IMG/VR virus record: IMGVR_UViG_3300025890_000209
Location: 1-20,189 of that record
Strand: one strand, 5' to 3'
DNA length: 20,189 bases
Origin: a virus
In this document: positions 8,955 to 15,111 of the stretch, piece after piece
Layout of the letters: each line of letters begins with the position of its first letter
Position numbering within the stretch: position 1 is the first letter of the stretch
Notes under the pieces: model-generated
Told to the model about the DNA's origin: nothing
Database searches by the model: none
Seen by the model: only the letters and a program-made list of their open reading frames with translations
Made by a program: the position numbers and the translations under genes

Positions 8955-9530
8955 TAGTCTACTATCCGTAAATTCGTTAGCTTCTATTGTTGTTACAGAA
9001 TTTTCCGTAGCATCAATAAATCTAGCTTCCTTTAATCTATCATTTGCACGCTGCAAATATTGATTTGCTAGTGTTGCATTATTTGTAACAGCATAAGCTA
9101 TATCAGCAGCCAGTTGATGAGAAATAGCTTCTCTAAGATTAATATCATAAATATTTGGATCTGTATTTTCTGCTACGTAAATTAGATAAATAGTTCCTTC
9201 GTTTGTTTTAATTTTTCTACCTTCAACTCTATATTCTAAGTCTGAGTTAATACTATCAGTAGCTCCGTTTGAAACTTTTATAACTCTTAAACAATCTGAA
9301 GGTAAAGTAAATTGGCTGCTATATTCTATTACTGGAGCCGCACTATCCTTTGCTAATTCAACTCTTTTAATTAAACAGTTCCAAGGATGAGATCTAAAAA
9401 TTCTACTTCTTATTGGCTCGTATCTTTGATTACATAAACGAGCGTTTTTTGTATCATCTGTTAATGCACTAATTGTTGATGCACCTAAAAGGTTTAAGGC
9501 TGAGTTACATATATCTACTACTGATGCCAT
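8952..9530 (-). CDS. Tail gatekeeper, gp11-like tail tubular protein A (192 aa)
   Basis: A 192-residue protein matching the T7 gp11 family (196 aa) in length and pattern. The N-terminus has ICNSALNLLGASTISAL, then ARLCNQRYEPIRSRIFRSHPWNC, the usual 'C..Y...R...LR.HPW' signature, then ELAKDS and FTLPSDCLRV, where PxDCLRV is typical. The C-terminal third is helical with ISHQLAADIAYAVTNN. Twelve copies of such proteins form the ring between the portal and the nozzle and act as head-completion adaptor. The ribosome site AAGGAG (9541-9546) lies 10 nt before the ATG, which overlaps the stop of the 72-aa gene by 1 bp (TAATG). Confidence 0.92.
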   Translation of the reverse strand: MASVVDICNSALNLLGASTISALTDDTKNARLCNQRYEPIRSRIFRSHPWNCLIKRVELAKDSAAPVIEYSSQFTLPSDCLRVIKVSNGATDSINSDLEYRVEGRKIKTNEGTIYLIYVAENTDPNIYDINLREAISHQLAADIAYAVTNNATLANQYLQRANDRLKEARFIDATENSVTTIEANEFTDSRL

Positions 9531-9748
9531 TAAGTTATTTCTCCTTGTTGTTTACATGAAAATTTAATTGCTAATTTTTCATCTTCAAAATCTTTTTTAT
9601 ATAATTCGTTTAATAAAAAATGTGATTGCTTGTATCCTTGATTAATACATGTGGACCAATTATCAAATGATCCAGTAATACTTTCGTTATTACATTTAGT
9701 TTCTGCTGTTGCAAAACTACATACATATAAAATCAAAATATATTTCAT
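9530..9748 (-). CDS. Small exported cysteine protein, unknown role (72 aa)
   Basis: A 72-residue protein with a clear signal-peptide-like start: Lys2, hydrophobic residues 3-13, and an A-x-A cleavage site (Ala13-Thr-Ala15). The mature part would be about 57 residues with three cysteines (Cys19, Cys34, Cys65) and a Trp at 31; such spacing suits a disulfide-held domain in the periplasm. Cys10 lies inside the hydrophobic part and the residues before it (L-Y-V) do not make a good lipobox. It lies between the decoration and gp11-like genes and its stop overlaps the gp11-like start. A role in lysis, the cell envelope or superinfection exclusion is possible; nothing in the sequence decides. I do not recognise a named family. 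Confidence 0.75.
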   Translation of the reverse strand: MKYILILYVCSFATAETKCNNESITGSFDNWSTCINQGYKQSHFLLNELYKKDFEDEKLAIKFSCKQQGEIT

Positions 9749-9765
9749 TAAAATTTTGTAATTGC

Positions 9766-9789
9766 TTGGCGGAGTATTTCATCCGCCAA
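9766..9789 (-). terminator. Perfect 8-bp hairpin after the capsid/decoration genes
   Basis: TTGGCGGA (9766-9773) and TCCGCCAA (9782-9789) form a perfect, GC-rich stem around an 8-nt loop in the 53-bp gap downstream of the decoration gene. T7 places its late terminator just after its capsid gene, so a partial terminator here would fit. However no U-tract follows on either strand; it may instead protect the 3' end of the abundant capsid mRNA or be a processing site. Confidence 0.4.
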
Positions 9790-9801
9790 ACAAATTATTG
9801 A

Positions 9802-10224
9802 TTACTCAACAGCGTAGATAACCATACACTTAATAGTACCAGTAGCACTTCCGCCACCAGTAGTTATTAAAATGTCAGTTTCAGCTGTTTGTTCAAATGC
9901 AACACCACCGATAGCTCCGTCATTGTGCATTGAGATAACACCAGCACTAGCCGCAGCTGTTGCTGTTATGTATCTGTCTGCATCGGAACCATCACCAACT
10001 GCTAGAGTTACACCAGATCCTAAAGCGTCGTGATGTATTGCTACATCATAAACTTTAGTACCTTTTGGTAATCTTGCAACTGAGATGTCTGAACCACTTG
10101 CTAAGCTTGCAGCTTCGAAAGTGTCGTATTGCACTCTTAGTTTACCAGACCATTCGCTACTATCCGCATTAACAACAGGATCAGCAGTTATGTTGGTAAA
10201 ATTTACTCCTTTTACACTAGCCAT
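9802..10224 (-). CDS. Putative head decoration / minor capsid protein (140 aa)
   Basis: A 140-residue protein rich in Ala, Gly, Thr, Ser and Asp, with alternating strand-like stretches and few charged helices. Elements such as ARLPKGTKVYDVAIHHDALG, LAVGDGSDADRYI and the final strand GTIKCMVIYAVE resemble beta-sandwich proteins encoded right after capsid genes in many marine phages. The start is well defined: AGGAGGA (10232-10238) lies 7 nt before the ATG, a ribosome site as strong as that of the capsid gene, which suggests high copy number. It follows the capsid stop by 19 bp. The structural role is inferred from position, composition and ribosome site; no signature motif was recognised. Confidence 0.75.
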   Translation of the reverse strand: MASVKGVNFTNITADPVVNADSSEWSGKLRVQYDTFEAASLASGSDISVARLPKGTKVYDVAIHHDALGSGVTLAVGDGSDADRYITATAAASAGVISMHNDGAIGGVAFEQTAETDILITTGGGSATGTIKCMVIYAVE

Positions 10225-10243
10225 AATTATTTCCTCCTATTGA

Positions 10244-10909
10244 TTACGCTTCATGCGCTTGTATGGTTAAAACTTTGTCATCTTCAAGTCTTGTGGCACC
10301 CATGGTCATACATAGGTAAACTTGAGTAGCATAGCCTTTGTCTGATCTTTCATCTATTCTCGTCATAACATCCTTGCCTAAAGCAAGTTTGATAGCGTCA
10401 TTAGTGAAAAGCAAACATTCTCTTTTGCTATTAGCTTTAACCAGTCTGTTTGAGACTATAAAGTTAAATCCCATAAACGAATTGATCTCGCCATTAGCCA
10501 AAGCTTTAACTGTGTTAAAGTCTGAGCTAGTAACTTCAGTTGTTCCTAACAAGTCTGTTACTTGTTTTGGTCCAATTACAATCGTTCTAGGCAAACTTGG
10601 ATCTACTGATGCACTATCAAGAATTTCTTTAGCACTTCTTAATTTTGCAATAGTTAATCCAGCAGTACCGCTTTCTGTTATCTTTTGCGAAGATGGAAGA
10701 GCAATGGTTGTTGAACCAGTTTCTCCGCCAAATGCGTTTCCAGCAACAGCTGCGATTATCTCGTCATCCATCGATCTTCCCATGGCATAAGCGGCAGCTA
10801 GTGCATAGTTAGATGTAGGATCTATCAATGTTCTCACACGATCTTGGTTGTCTATTAGATCAGCCCATTCGTAGTCAGCCATTGATACTCTTCTTCTGCT
10901 ATGTGGTGT
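10244..10909 (-). CDS. Major capsid protein, exon 2 (221 aa plus stop)
   Basis: This is the 3' exon of the split major capsid gene; the full coding sequence is complement(join(10244..10909,11138..11335)), 287 aa. Exon 2 begins with codons for TPHSRRRVS, followed by MADYEWADLIDNQDRVRTLIDP, a highly typical stretch of T7-like marine capsid proteins. Later come YAMGRSMDDEIIAA, LRTIVIGPKQVTDLL-like strand/helix elements and GFNFIVSNRL. A start at the internal ATG 10880-10882 would give 212 aa, would drop the conserved TPHSRR residues, and has no ribosome site because the upstream bases belong to the exon and intron. The phase is intact: exon 1 ends on a full codon and exon 2 starts on one. The protein is expected to have the HK97 fold and build the icosahedral shell. 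Confidence 0.93.
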   Translation of the reverse strand, partial: TPHSRRRVSMADYEWADLIDNQDRVRTLIDPTSNYALAAAYAMGRSMDDEIIAAVAGNAFGGETGSTTIALPSSQKITESGTAGLTIAKLRSAKEILDSASVDPSLPRTIVIGPKQVTDLLGTTEVTSSDFNTVKALANGEINSFMGFNFIVSNRLVKANSKRECLLFTNDAIKLALGKDVMTRIDERSDKGYATQVYLCMTMGATRLEDDKVLTIQAHEA

Positions 10910-11137
10910 CAGTTTTGTTATCGTAGTTTTTTTAATTACTACTTCTACATATCACTATGCAGCTCGGACTATATCATCACTTAATAAGTGTTCGGCACTC
11001 TTGGAGATATTATTGTTTCCTCAATCTCTAGTCTCTGAACCTTCTATATACCTTTTAAATTATATAGCTTGGCTGCTGATTGTCTTAAAAAAGATTTTCC
11101 AGCAATTCACCGAATTTTTAATCGACATAATAATTTT
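10910..11137 (-). ncRNA. Group I self-splicing intron, ORF-less, 228 nt
   Basis: Intron nt 1 is 11137 and nt 228 (the terminal G) is 10910. P1: exon bases AATCGAT (11138-11144) pair with GTCGATT (11120-11126), ending in the U.G pair that marks the 5' splice site. P3: TTCGGTG (11108-11114) with TGCCGAA (10991-10997). P4: GCTG (11100-11103) with CAGC (11075-11078). P5: TCTT/AAGA with a TTTT loop. P6: CTATATA (11061-11067) with TATATAG (11044-11050). P7: GACTA (11029-11033) within GTTCAGAGACTAGA, with TAGTC (10967-10971). A GAGAT...ATCTC helix lies between P7 and P3', like P7.1/7.2 of subgroup IA. P8: CACTT/AAGTG with a 3-nt loop. P9 helices GCATA/TATGT and GTAGT/ACTAC follow. The core boxes P, Q, R and S are all recognisable. 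No endonuclease ORF is present. Splicing restores a conserved capsid motif. Confidence 0.95.
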
Positions 11138-11335
11138 ATCGATTTGAGGTGTGTCTGAATGACGTGAAACTCTTTTCTGTGCAGAAACAGCTCCAATTCT
11201 TTCAAAGTAAGCATGCTTGCCTACCACACTCTCAACATCAACAACACCTCTAAGCAGAGAACCTTTTTGTTGTGAAAGCATTTGTACGTTTGCAGAATAC
11301 TGCTGTACAAAGGCTTCCGTTATAGTATTAGACAT
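11138..11335 (-). CDS. Major capsid protein, exon 1 (66 aa)
   Basis: This is the 5' exon of the major capsid gene. The start ATG (11333-11335) has a strong ribosome site AGGAGGA (11343-11349) with 7 nt spacing. It encodes MSNTITEAFVQQYSANVQML, then QQKGSLLRGVV, VVGKHAYFERIG and RHSDTPQID, the usual N-terminal arm and start of the shell domain in T7-like marine capsid proteins. The exon ends after Asp66, at the U of its GAT codon. If unspliced, reading continues 25 codons into the intron and stops at TAA 11060-11062, giving a useless 91-residue product. Capsid protein must be made in hundreds of copies per virion, so splicing must be efficient for the phage to be viable. Confidence 0.93.
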
Positions 11336-11424
11336 TTTTATGTCCTCCTATTATTGGTTATTATTGATTGATCGATTTGATTTTCCAATTTCTCGGATCT
11401 CGTCTTTAGATTTATAGTCTCCAA
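11336..11424 (-). promoter_or_regulatory. Capsid mRNA leader with strong SD and a copy of the splice-site sequence
   Basis: This 89-bp gap upstream of the capsid gene holds AGGAGGA at 11343-11349. It also contains TCAAATCGAT (11371-11380 on the minus strand), identical over 10 nt to the exon 1 end at 11138-11147, so the intron guide GTCGATT could pair with it as with the true 5' splice site. The spacer is unusually long for this packed operon. I found no convincing promoter in it. Confidence 0.45.
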
Positions 11425-11622
11425 TTAGACTTTACTCGAAGCGGTCCTTTTGGATTGTCGCTTAGAATTTTTTTTATTTACCCATTCAAAATAATTTTCT
11501 GCAATAGGTAATGGATCTCTACGATCGTTTTCTGGACTAAACTCAGTTGCTAATCTTAAACATTCAAGTCTAACTTCAACGTCTGTAAGATCACCTTGTG
11601 GTTCAAACTTTTCACTAGCCAT
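11425..11622 (-). CDS. Small head-region protein, unknown (65 aa)
   Basis: A 65-residue protein between scaffold and capsid genes. The N-terminal half holds DVEVRLECLRLATEF, a helix of the kind seen in small proteins at this place in marine T7-like phages, followed by PIAENYFEWVNKK and a basic Lys/Arg/Ser tail. There are no membrane segments or cysteine pairs. The ATG at 11620-11622 lies inside the end of the scaffold gene (8-nt overlap), so it is probably translated by coupling. The function is unknown; a capsid-assembly helper is possible from position alone. Confidence 0.75.
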   Translation of the reverse strand: MASEKFEPQGDLTDVEVRLECLRLATEFSPENDRRDPLPIAENYFEWVNKKNSKRQSKRTASSKV

Positions 11623-12448
11623 TGTTTTTTAACTCATAAAGTCTTTGAACTTCATCAACAGCTTTTTTATGATTGATATGAGTTTTATCCCAATAGGCTG
11701 AACCAGGTTGAGTTAATGTGTCGATCTCACCATCAATTTCTTTAACAGTCATTGCTGAAGCTACCTCACCTTGAACCATACTATCTTCCGACAATTTTGA
11801 TGCAAGATCAGCAAACGCTCTAACTACTTGAGGATTGTTTCCTAAACTAGATCCATCTTGTAAAATTGTATTACGAAGAAAGTCTGCACCTAAAGTATTT
11901 GTTGCAAGATTTCTAGCTTGAGTAACTTTTAAATCATAAGCTGGACCATACTCTTTACGTAGTTCAATCTCAGCTTCAGCTCTAGCAGTCTCATCTCTAA
12001 ATTCTAAAGATTTATCTGATTGCTCAGCAAGACTATTATAATAATTCATAATACCTTGAGCTTGTTTAGGCAATAAACCTAACTTATGAGCTTCAGCAGA
12101 AAATGCTTTTAGAGTTGTATCGTCAACTTTACTCTCTTCAGGAAGTTCATAACTATATCCTTCAGGACTTTCTGGTCTTCCCAGTCTCTCATAAACAGTA
12201 TTCCAATCATCGTCGGTTGCTAGTTTATTAGGTACTGGTATTTTATCTGCACCCACTAATTTTTGAGAGTGTAGATACGACTTTACAAAATCATCCATAT
12301 TTGAAAAATTCTGTAAAGATTTCTCTTCTTTATATTCCTCAGGAATTAAATTTTGAAAATCAAAACTTTGTTCTTGAGGTTGCGATTGATCTGATACGTC
12401 AGCTACTGCCAGTGTATCAGATTGCGTATTTGCAGTTGTCTGATCCAT
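11615..12448 (-). CDS. Capsid scaffolding protein, gp9-like (277 aa)
   Basis: A 277-residue acidic, Gln/Glu/Ser-rich protein typical of scaffolds that fill the procapsid and are released on DNA packaging. The N-terminus is disordered and Gln/Asp-rich; then comes LIPEEYKEEKSLQNFSNMDDFVKSYLHSQKLVG, followed by IPVPNKLATDDDWNTVYERLGRPESPEGY, a pattern frequent in phage scaffolds of this type. The rest is predicted helix, ending in a Lys-rich tail as expected for capsid binding. T7 gp9 is 307 aa and precedes the capsid gene, as here. GGAG lies just upstream of the ATG in the 3-bp gap and end of the Bbp19-like gene. Confidence 0.88.
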   Translation of the reverse strand: MDQTTANTQSDTLAVADVSDQSQPQEQSFDFQNLIPEEYKEEKSLQNFSNMDDFVKSYLHSQKLVGADKIPVPNKLATDDDWNTVYERLGRPESPEGYSYELPEESKVDDTTLKAFSAEAHKLGLLPKQAQGIMNYYNSLAEQSDKSLEFRDETARAEAEIELRKEYGPAYDLKVTQARNLATNTLGADFLRNTILQDGSSLGNNPQVVRAFADLASKLSEDSMVQGEVASAMTVKEIDGEIDTLTQPGSAYWDKTHINHKKAVDEVQRLYELKNNG

Positions 12449-12451
12449 AGA

Positions 12452-12667
12452 TTACTCCTTTTTTAAGATCATCGCTTTTATGAAAAGAAGAACAGATCGT
12501 TGACCTTCCATAAATGCGGTTTCAGTTGTGCTGTCTTTACTAAACGTAGATACGTCATAGTGACATCGTTTTTCTAAATCTGAGATGACAGATTTGCCTT
12601 CATCAGATCCAAAGACTATTTTATAAAATTTAATTAAGTCTTTTAATTTATTGTTGTTGTTTGCCAT
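12452..12667 (-). CDS. Bbp19-like small phage protein (71 aa)
   Basis: A 71-residue protein with the features of the Bbp19-like phage domain: FYKIVFGSDEGKSVISDLEKRCH, a stretch with Phe, Thr and acidic residues, and the end helix AFMEGQRSVLLFIKAMI, where the EGxRxVxLxI pattern is the hallmark. Proteins of this family occur between portal and scaffold genes in many podoviruses; their role in the head is not established. The ATG (12665-12667) lies 20 nt inside the end of the portal gene, so translation is probably coupled. The start at MANNNNK is the only sensible one. Confidence 0.82.
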   Translation of the reverse strand: MANNNNKLKDLIKFYKIVFGSDEGKSVISDLEKRCHYDVSTFSKDSTTETAFMEGQRSVLLFIKAMILKKE

Positions 12668-14267
12668 TTAGTGCTTGTACTAGAGGCGCAGCATTTCTAG
12701 CTTGCTCACTTTGCATCATCTCTTGTTGCATCTGAGCTTGAGCTGCTTGTTGTTCTTGACGGACAGCTCTCAGTTCTTGCACTTGCTTATCTGATTTAAT
12801 CATCTTAGCTGGCAAGCCTAGAATATTTATAATTTGTTTTACCAATCCATTTTCATCAATGTAATCTGTTACTGGTGCTATCTGAGCAACTGAACCAAAA
12901 ATTTCTAATCCTCTCATAATACTTTCAAGTTGAGATCCTTTTTGCGCAACAGCAACTGGAGATACATATTCAATATCTACTTCTTGATTAACTAAAATTT
13001 CTGGAGCTGGTAAGAATTGTTTATTTCTTAACATGATATTAAACACTCTAATAATAAGAGGTTGTAATAATTCTTGTTGTAATCTTCCAATCACTGGTCC
13101 TAAGATCTTCATCTTCTCTTGATTACGTTGCATTACTTCAGTCGCTGTCATTGTTCTATTTTCTTGAATTAACAGCTGGTCGACATGAAATGTACGTGAG
13201 ATAGATCTTCGTCTCTGATCTTCCATATTAAGTCCGAGCGGATTGTTAGCTCCAATGTTTAAAGATTCAATCCGATCTCTACTTCCTGATCTATAATAAT
13301 TTAGCGATCCTGGAGCAGTTCTTACTGGTAAGATCATTGCATCATCTGGTACCAATAAAGGTGGATCCACTTGTTTTTGCGCAGCCTTTAATGATACTTT
13401 TACCATAGTGTTTAAAACTTTTACGTCTGGTAGCGAGTTCATTCCTGGCGATCTGCCATAGATTTCGTTAGATGCTTTTAAGTATCTTGGAACGACATAA
13501 GGAAATTCTCGAAACCCACCAATGGAAATTATGTGTCCAGTTTCATATTCCATGTAAACGGATTGAAACGGCATATTTTGTTTGTCCAATTTATTTGGAT
13601 CAAATACTGATCTAGGTCTAACAACGTGAACTATCTCCACATCATCAAACGGAGCTTTTGTAAATTTAACAGCTAAGTCTCTGCTTACATTTTCTTTACC
13701 AAATTTTTCTAAAGCAGCTTTTGCAGTTAATTTAAATTTTCTATAAATAGTATCAACGAAACCTTTTTCGTTTTCTGTAATATAAATCTCTTTAATATGT
13801 CTTGCTGAAAATCTAACTATATCGTCTTTATCTTCTTCTATAAATAAACAAGAAGTACCAAAGGCTATAAGATCGTGATAATTTTCAAAAATCTCAGTTT
13901 GGAAATTCGATCTCGAAATTGCTATATACATCTTATCCATAGCGTCTTCGAGCCATTCTTTCGCTTCATCACTTTCGTTTAAAAGTGCCTCTTTATATCT
14001 AAGCTGAAACCATCTTTGAGCAGCTGAAGTAAGCATACCGTGAAGACTGGATGCTAACAGCTCTAAACTATGTACTGCAGTAGCGTCGTAGATTTTTATA
14101 TTACGTTTGTCTCCACGAGATCTTTCAGTATTTACATCTGATTTTCTTGGCAACATATAATCAGCAACTTCTTGCCAATGGCTTTCCCAAACTTGTCTTT
14201 TAGTCTGGAGCCTAGACATATTATCTTTAAGTTCTTTAGAGAACTTTCTGAATTTTTCGTCTTGCAT
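12648..14267 (-). CDS. Portal / head-tail connector protein, gp8-like (539 aa)
   Basis: A 539-residue protein close in size to T7 gp8 (536 aa), the dodecameric portal that joins head and tail and through which DNA is packaged. The N-terminal segment WESHWQEVADYMLPR, then DATAVHSLELLASSLHGMLTSAAQRWFQL, is the classic start of this family. RYLKASNEIYGRSPGMNSLPDVKVLN and DPPLLVPDD in the middle, and RTMTATEVMQRNQEKMKILGPVIGRLQQELLQPLI towards the end, are also typical. The C-terminus is Gln/Ala/Met-rich. It begins 1 bp after the preceding gene (TAACATG) and overlaps the Bbp19-like gene by 20 nt. Confidence 0.95.
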   Translation of the reverse strand: MQDEKFRKFSKELKDNMSRLQTKRQVWESHWQEVADYMLPRKSDVNTERSRGDKRNIKIYDATAVHSLELLASSLHGMLTSAAQRWFQLRYKEALLNESDEAKEWLEDAMDKMYIAISRSNFQTEIFENYHDLIAFGTSCLFIEEDKDDIVRFSARHIKEIYITENEKGFVDTIYRKFKLTAKAALEKFGKENVSRDLAVKFTKAPFDDVEIVHVVRPRSVFDPNKLDKQNMPFQSVYMEYETGHIISIGGFREFPYVVPRYLKASNEIYGRSPGMNSLPDVKVLNTMVKVSLKAAQKQVDPPLLVPDDAMILPVRTAPGSLNYYRSGSRDRIESLNIGANNPLGLNMEDQRRRSISRTFHVDQLLIQENRTMTATEVMQRNQEKMKILGPVIGRLQQELLQPLIIRVFNIMLRNKQFLPAPEILVNQEVDIEYVSPVAVAQKGSQLESIMRGLEIFGSVAQIAPVTDYIDENGLVKQIINILGLPAKMIKSDKQVQELRAVRQEQQAAQAQMQQEMMQSEQARNAAPLVQALNGKQQQ

Positions 14268-14268
14268 G

Positions 14269-14853
14269 TTAGCCTAGTAATTGTTTCGTAGATAAAGTTA
14301 GTTCTTCTTTAGGAACATTTAAGATAGTTGTTTTTCTACCTTTTCTTTTTATTCTTAATAATCTTTTAGCCTCAGCATCTTCTTCATTCTGAGCCATCTC
14401 AACAGCTGTTGGTCCTTTAGGAGCCTGACCTTTTGCTTCAGCTTGAGTTCTTTTAACTAACTGATTGTCTGAAATAGTTTGTTTTTCTATTTTCTTTGCA
14501 AGTTCAATTCCTTGAGCTTTTTTCGCAGCTGTTACTCTATTACTACCATCATTATCTCCTCTAGTAGTATTACTCGTTACAGTTTTAGTTTTTGGTTTAC
14601 TGTAACCAAATCTAGTTTTTGATGCTGTTTTATTTCTATTCTTAACAGCGCTACTTATACCTCTTACAACAGCGCCAGTAATACCACCTCTTTTAACAAA
14701 GTTTACAGCTGTGTTTACAGCTTTTCTTCCTTCGTTTCTATTTGATGCTCTACTTGCATCTCTTGCAGTTCCATAAGAACCATCTGATTTTCTTCCAGCT
14801 GGACCGACACCGCCGCCGCCTCCAGTTGAATTTCCTCCACCAAATCCACCCAT
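14269..14853 (-). CDS. Gly-rich small structural protein with GRxxTILN C-terminal motif (194 aa)
   Basis: A 194-residue basic, low-complexity protein. Residues 1-20 are mostly Gly; the middle is Lys/Arg/Thr/Asn-rich and probably unfolded; the C-terminal 26 residues (169-194) carry KRKGRKTTILN followed by STKQLLG. That same motif ends the next upstream gene (84 aa), and both begin MGGF. I know the 'GRxSTILT...LLG' ending from small proteins next to portal genes in many phages, but not its job. The ribosome site TAGGAGGA lies in the last codons of the 84-aa gene (its Leu-Gly-Gly-Asn end). The ORF ends 1 bp before the portal start. Confidence 0.8.
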   Translation of the reverse strand: MGGFGGGNSTGGGGGVGPAGRKSDGSYGTARDASRASNRNEGRKAVNTAVNFVKRGGITGAVVRGISSAVKNRNKTASKTRFGYSKPKTKTVTSNTTRGDNDGSNRVTAAKKAQGIELAKKIEKQTISDNQLVKRTQAEAKGQAPKGPTAVEMAQNEEDAEAKRLLRIKRKGRKTTILNVPKEELTLSTKQLLG

Positions 14854-14854
14854 A

Positions 14855-15109
14855 TTAATTTCCTCCTAATAAGTTTTTTGTATCTATGTTTTCTTCGTCT
14901 ATGTCTAATAGACCTTGATTGGTATTTAAGATTGTAGAACGTCTACCTTTACGTTTTTTTTCTACTTTCTCTAATTCGTCGGTAACTTCTTCTTCTCTTT
15001 GTTTATCATCCACTGGAGGAAGTTCTTTTTTTACATCTTCCACTACTGGCTCAATAAACTGAGGTTGTTGTTTTGGTATACCAAATACTTTTCTAATAAA
15101 TCCACCCAT
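14855..15109 (-). CDS. Small acidic/basic protein with GRxSTILN C-terminal motif (84 aa)
   Basis: An 84-residue protein starting MGGFIRKVFGIP, with an acidic Glu/Lys middle (residues about 20-50) and the end segment 52-84: KRKGRRSTILN, then an acidic linker, then DTKNLLGGN. The motif and its order match the end of the neighbouring 194-aa protein. It follows the large terminase gene by 2 bp without its own clear ribosome site, and its final codons supply the ribosome site of the next gene. Possibly a small virion or portal-associated protein; function unknown. Confidence 0.8.
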   Translation of the reverse strand: MGGFIRKVFGIPKQQPQFIEPVVEDVKKELPPVDDKQREEEVTDELEKVEKKRKGRRSTILNTNQGLLDIDEENIDTKNLLGGN

Positions 15110-15111
15110 AA

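Noticed and set aside
10338-10790. 150-aa plus-strand ORF across the capsid gene
   Set aside because: Antisense to the conserved capsid exon 2; its composition is the usual Ser/Leu-rich mirror of a coding frame.
10882-11060. Capsid disruption explained as a frameshift, sequencing error or pseudogene
   Set aside because: The inserted 228 nt show a full set of group I intron helices and exact in-frame junctions, which errors or decay would not create.
11217-11417. Plus-strand 66-aa ORF across capsid exon 1 and its leader
   Set aside because: Antisense mirror of exon 1; its start and end do not fit any unit.
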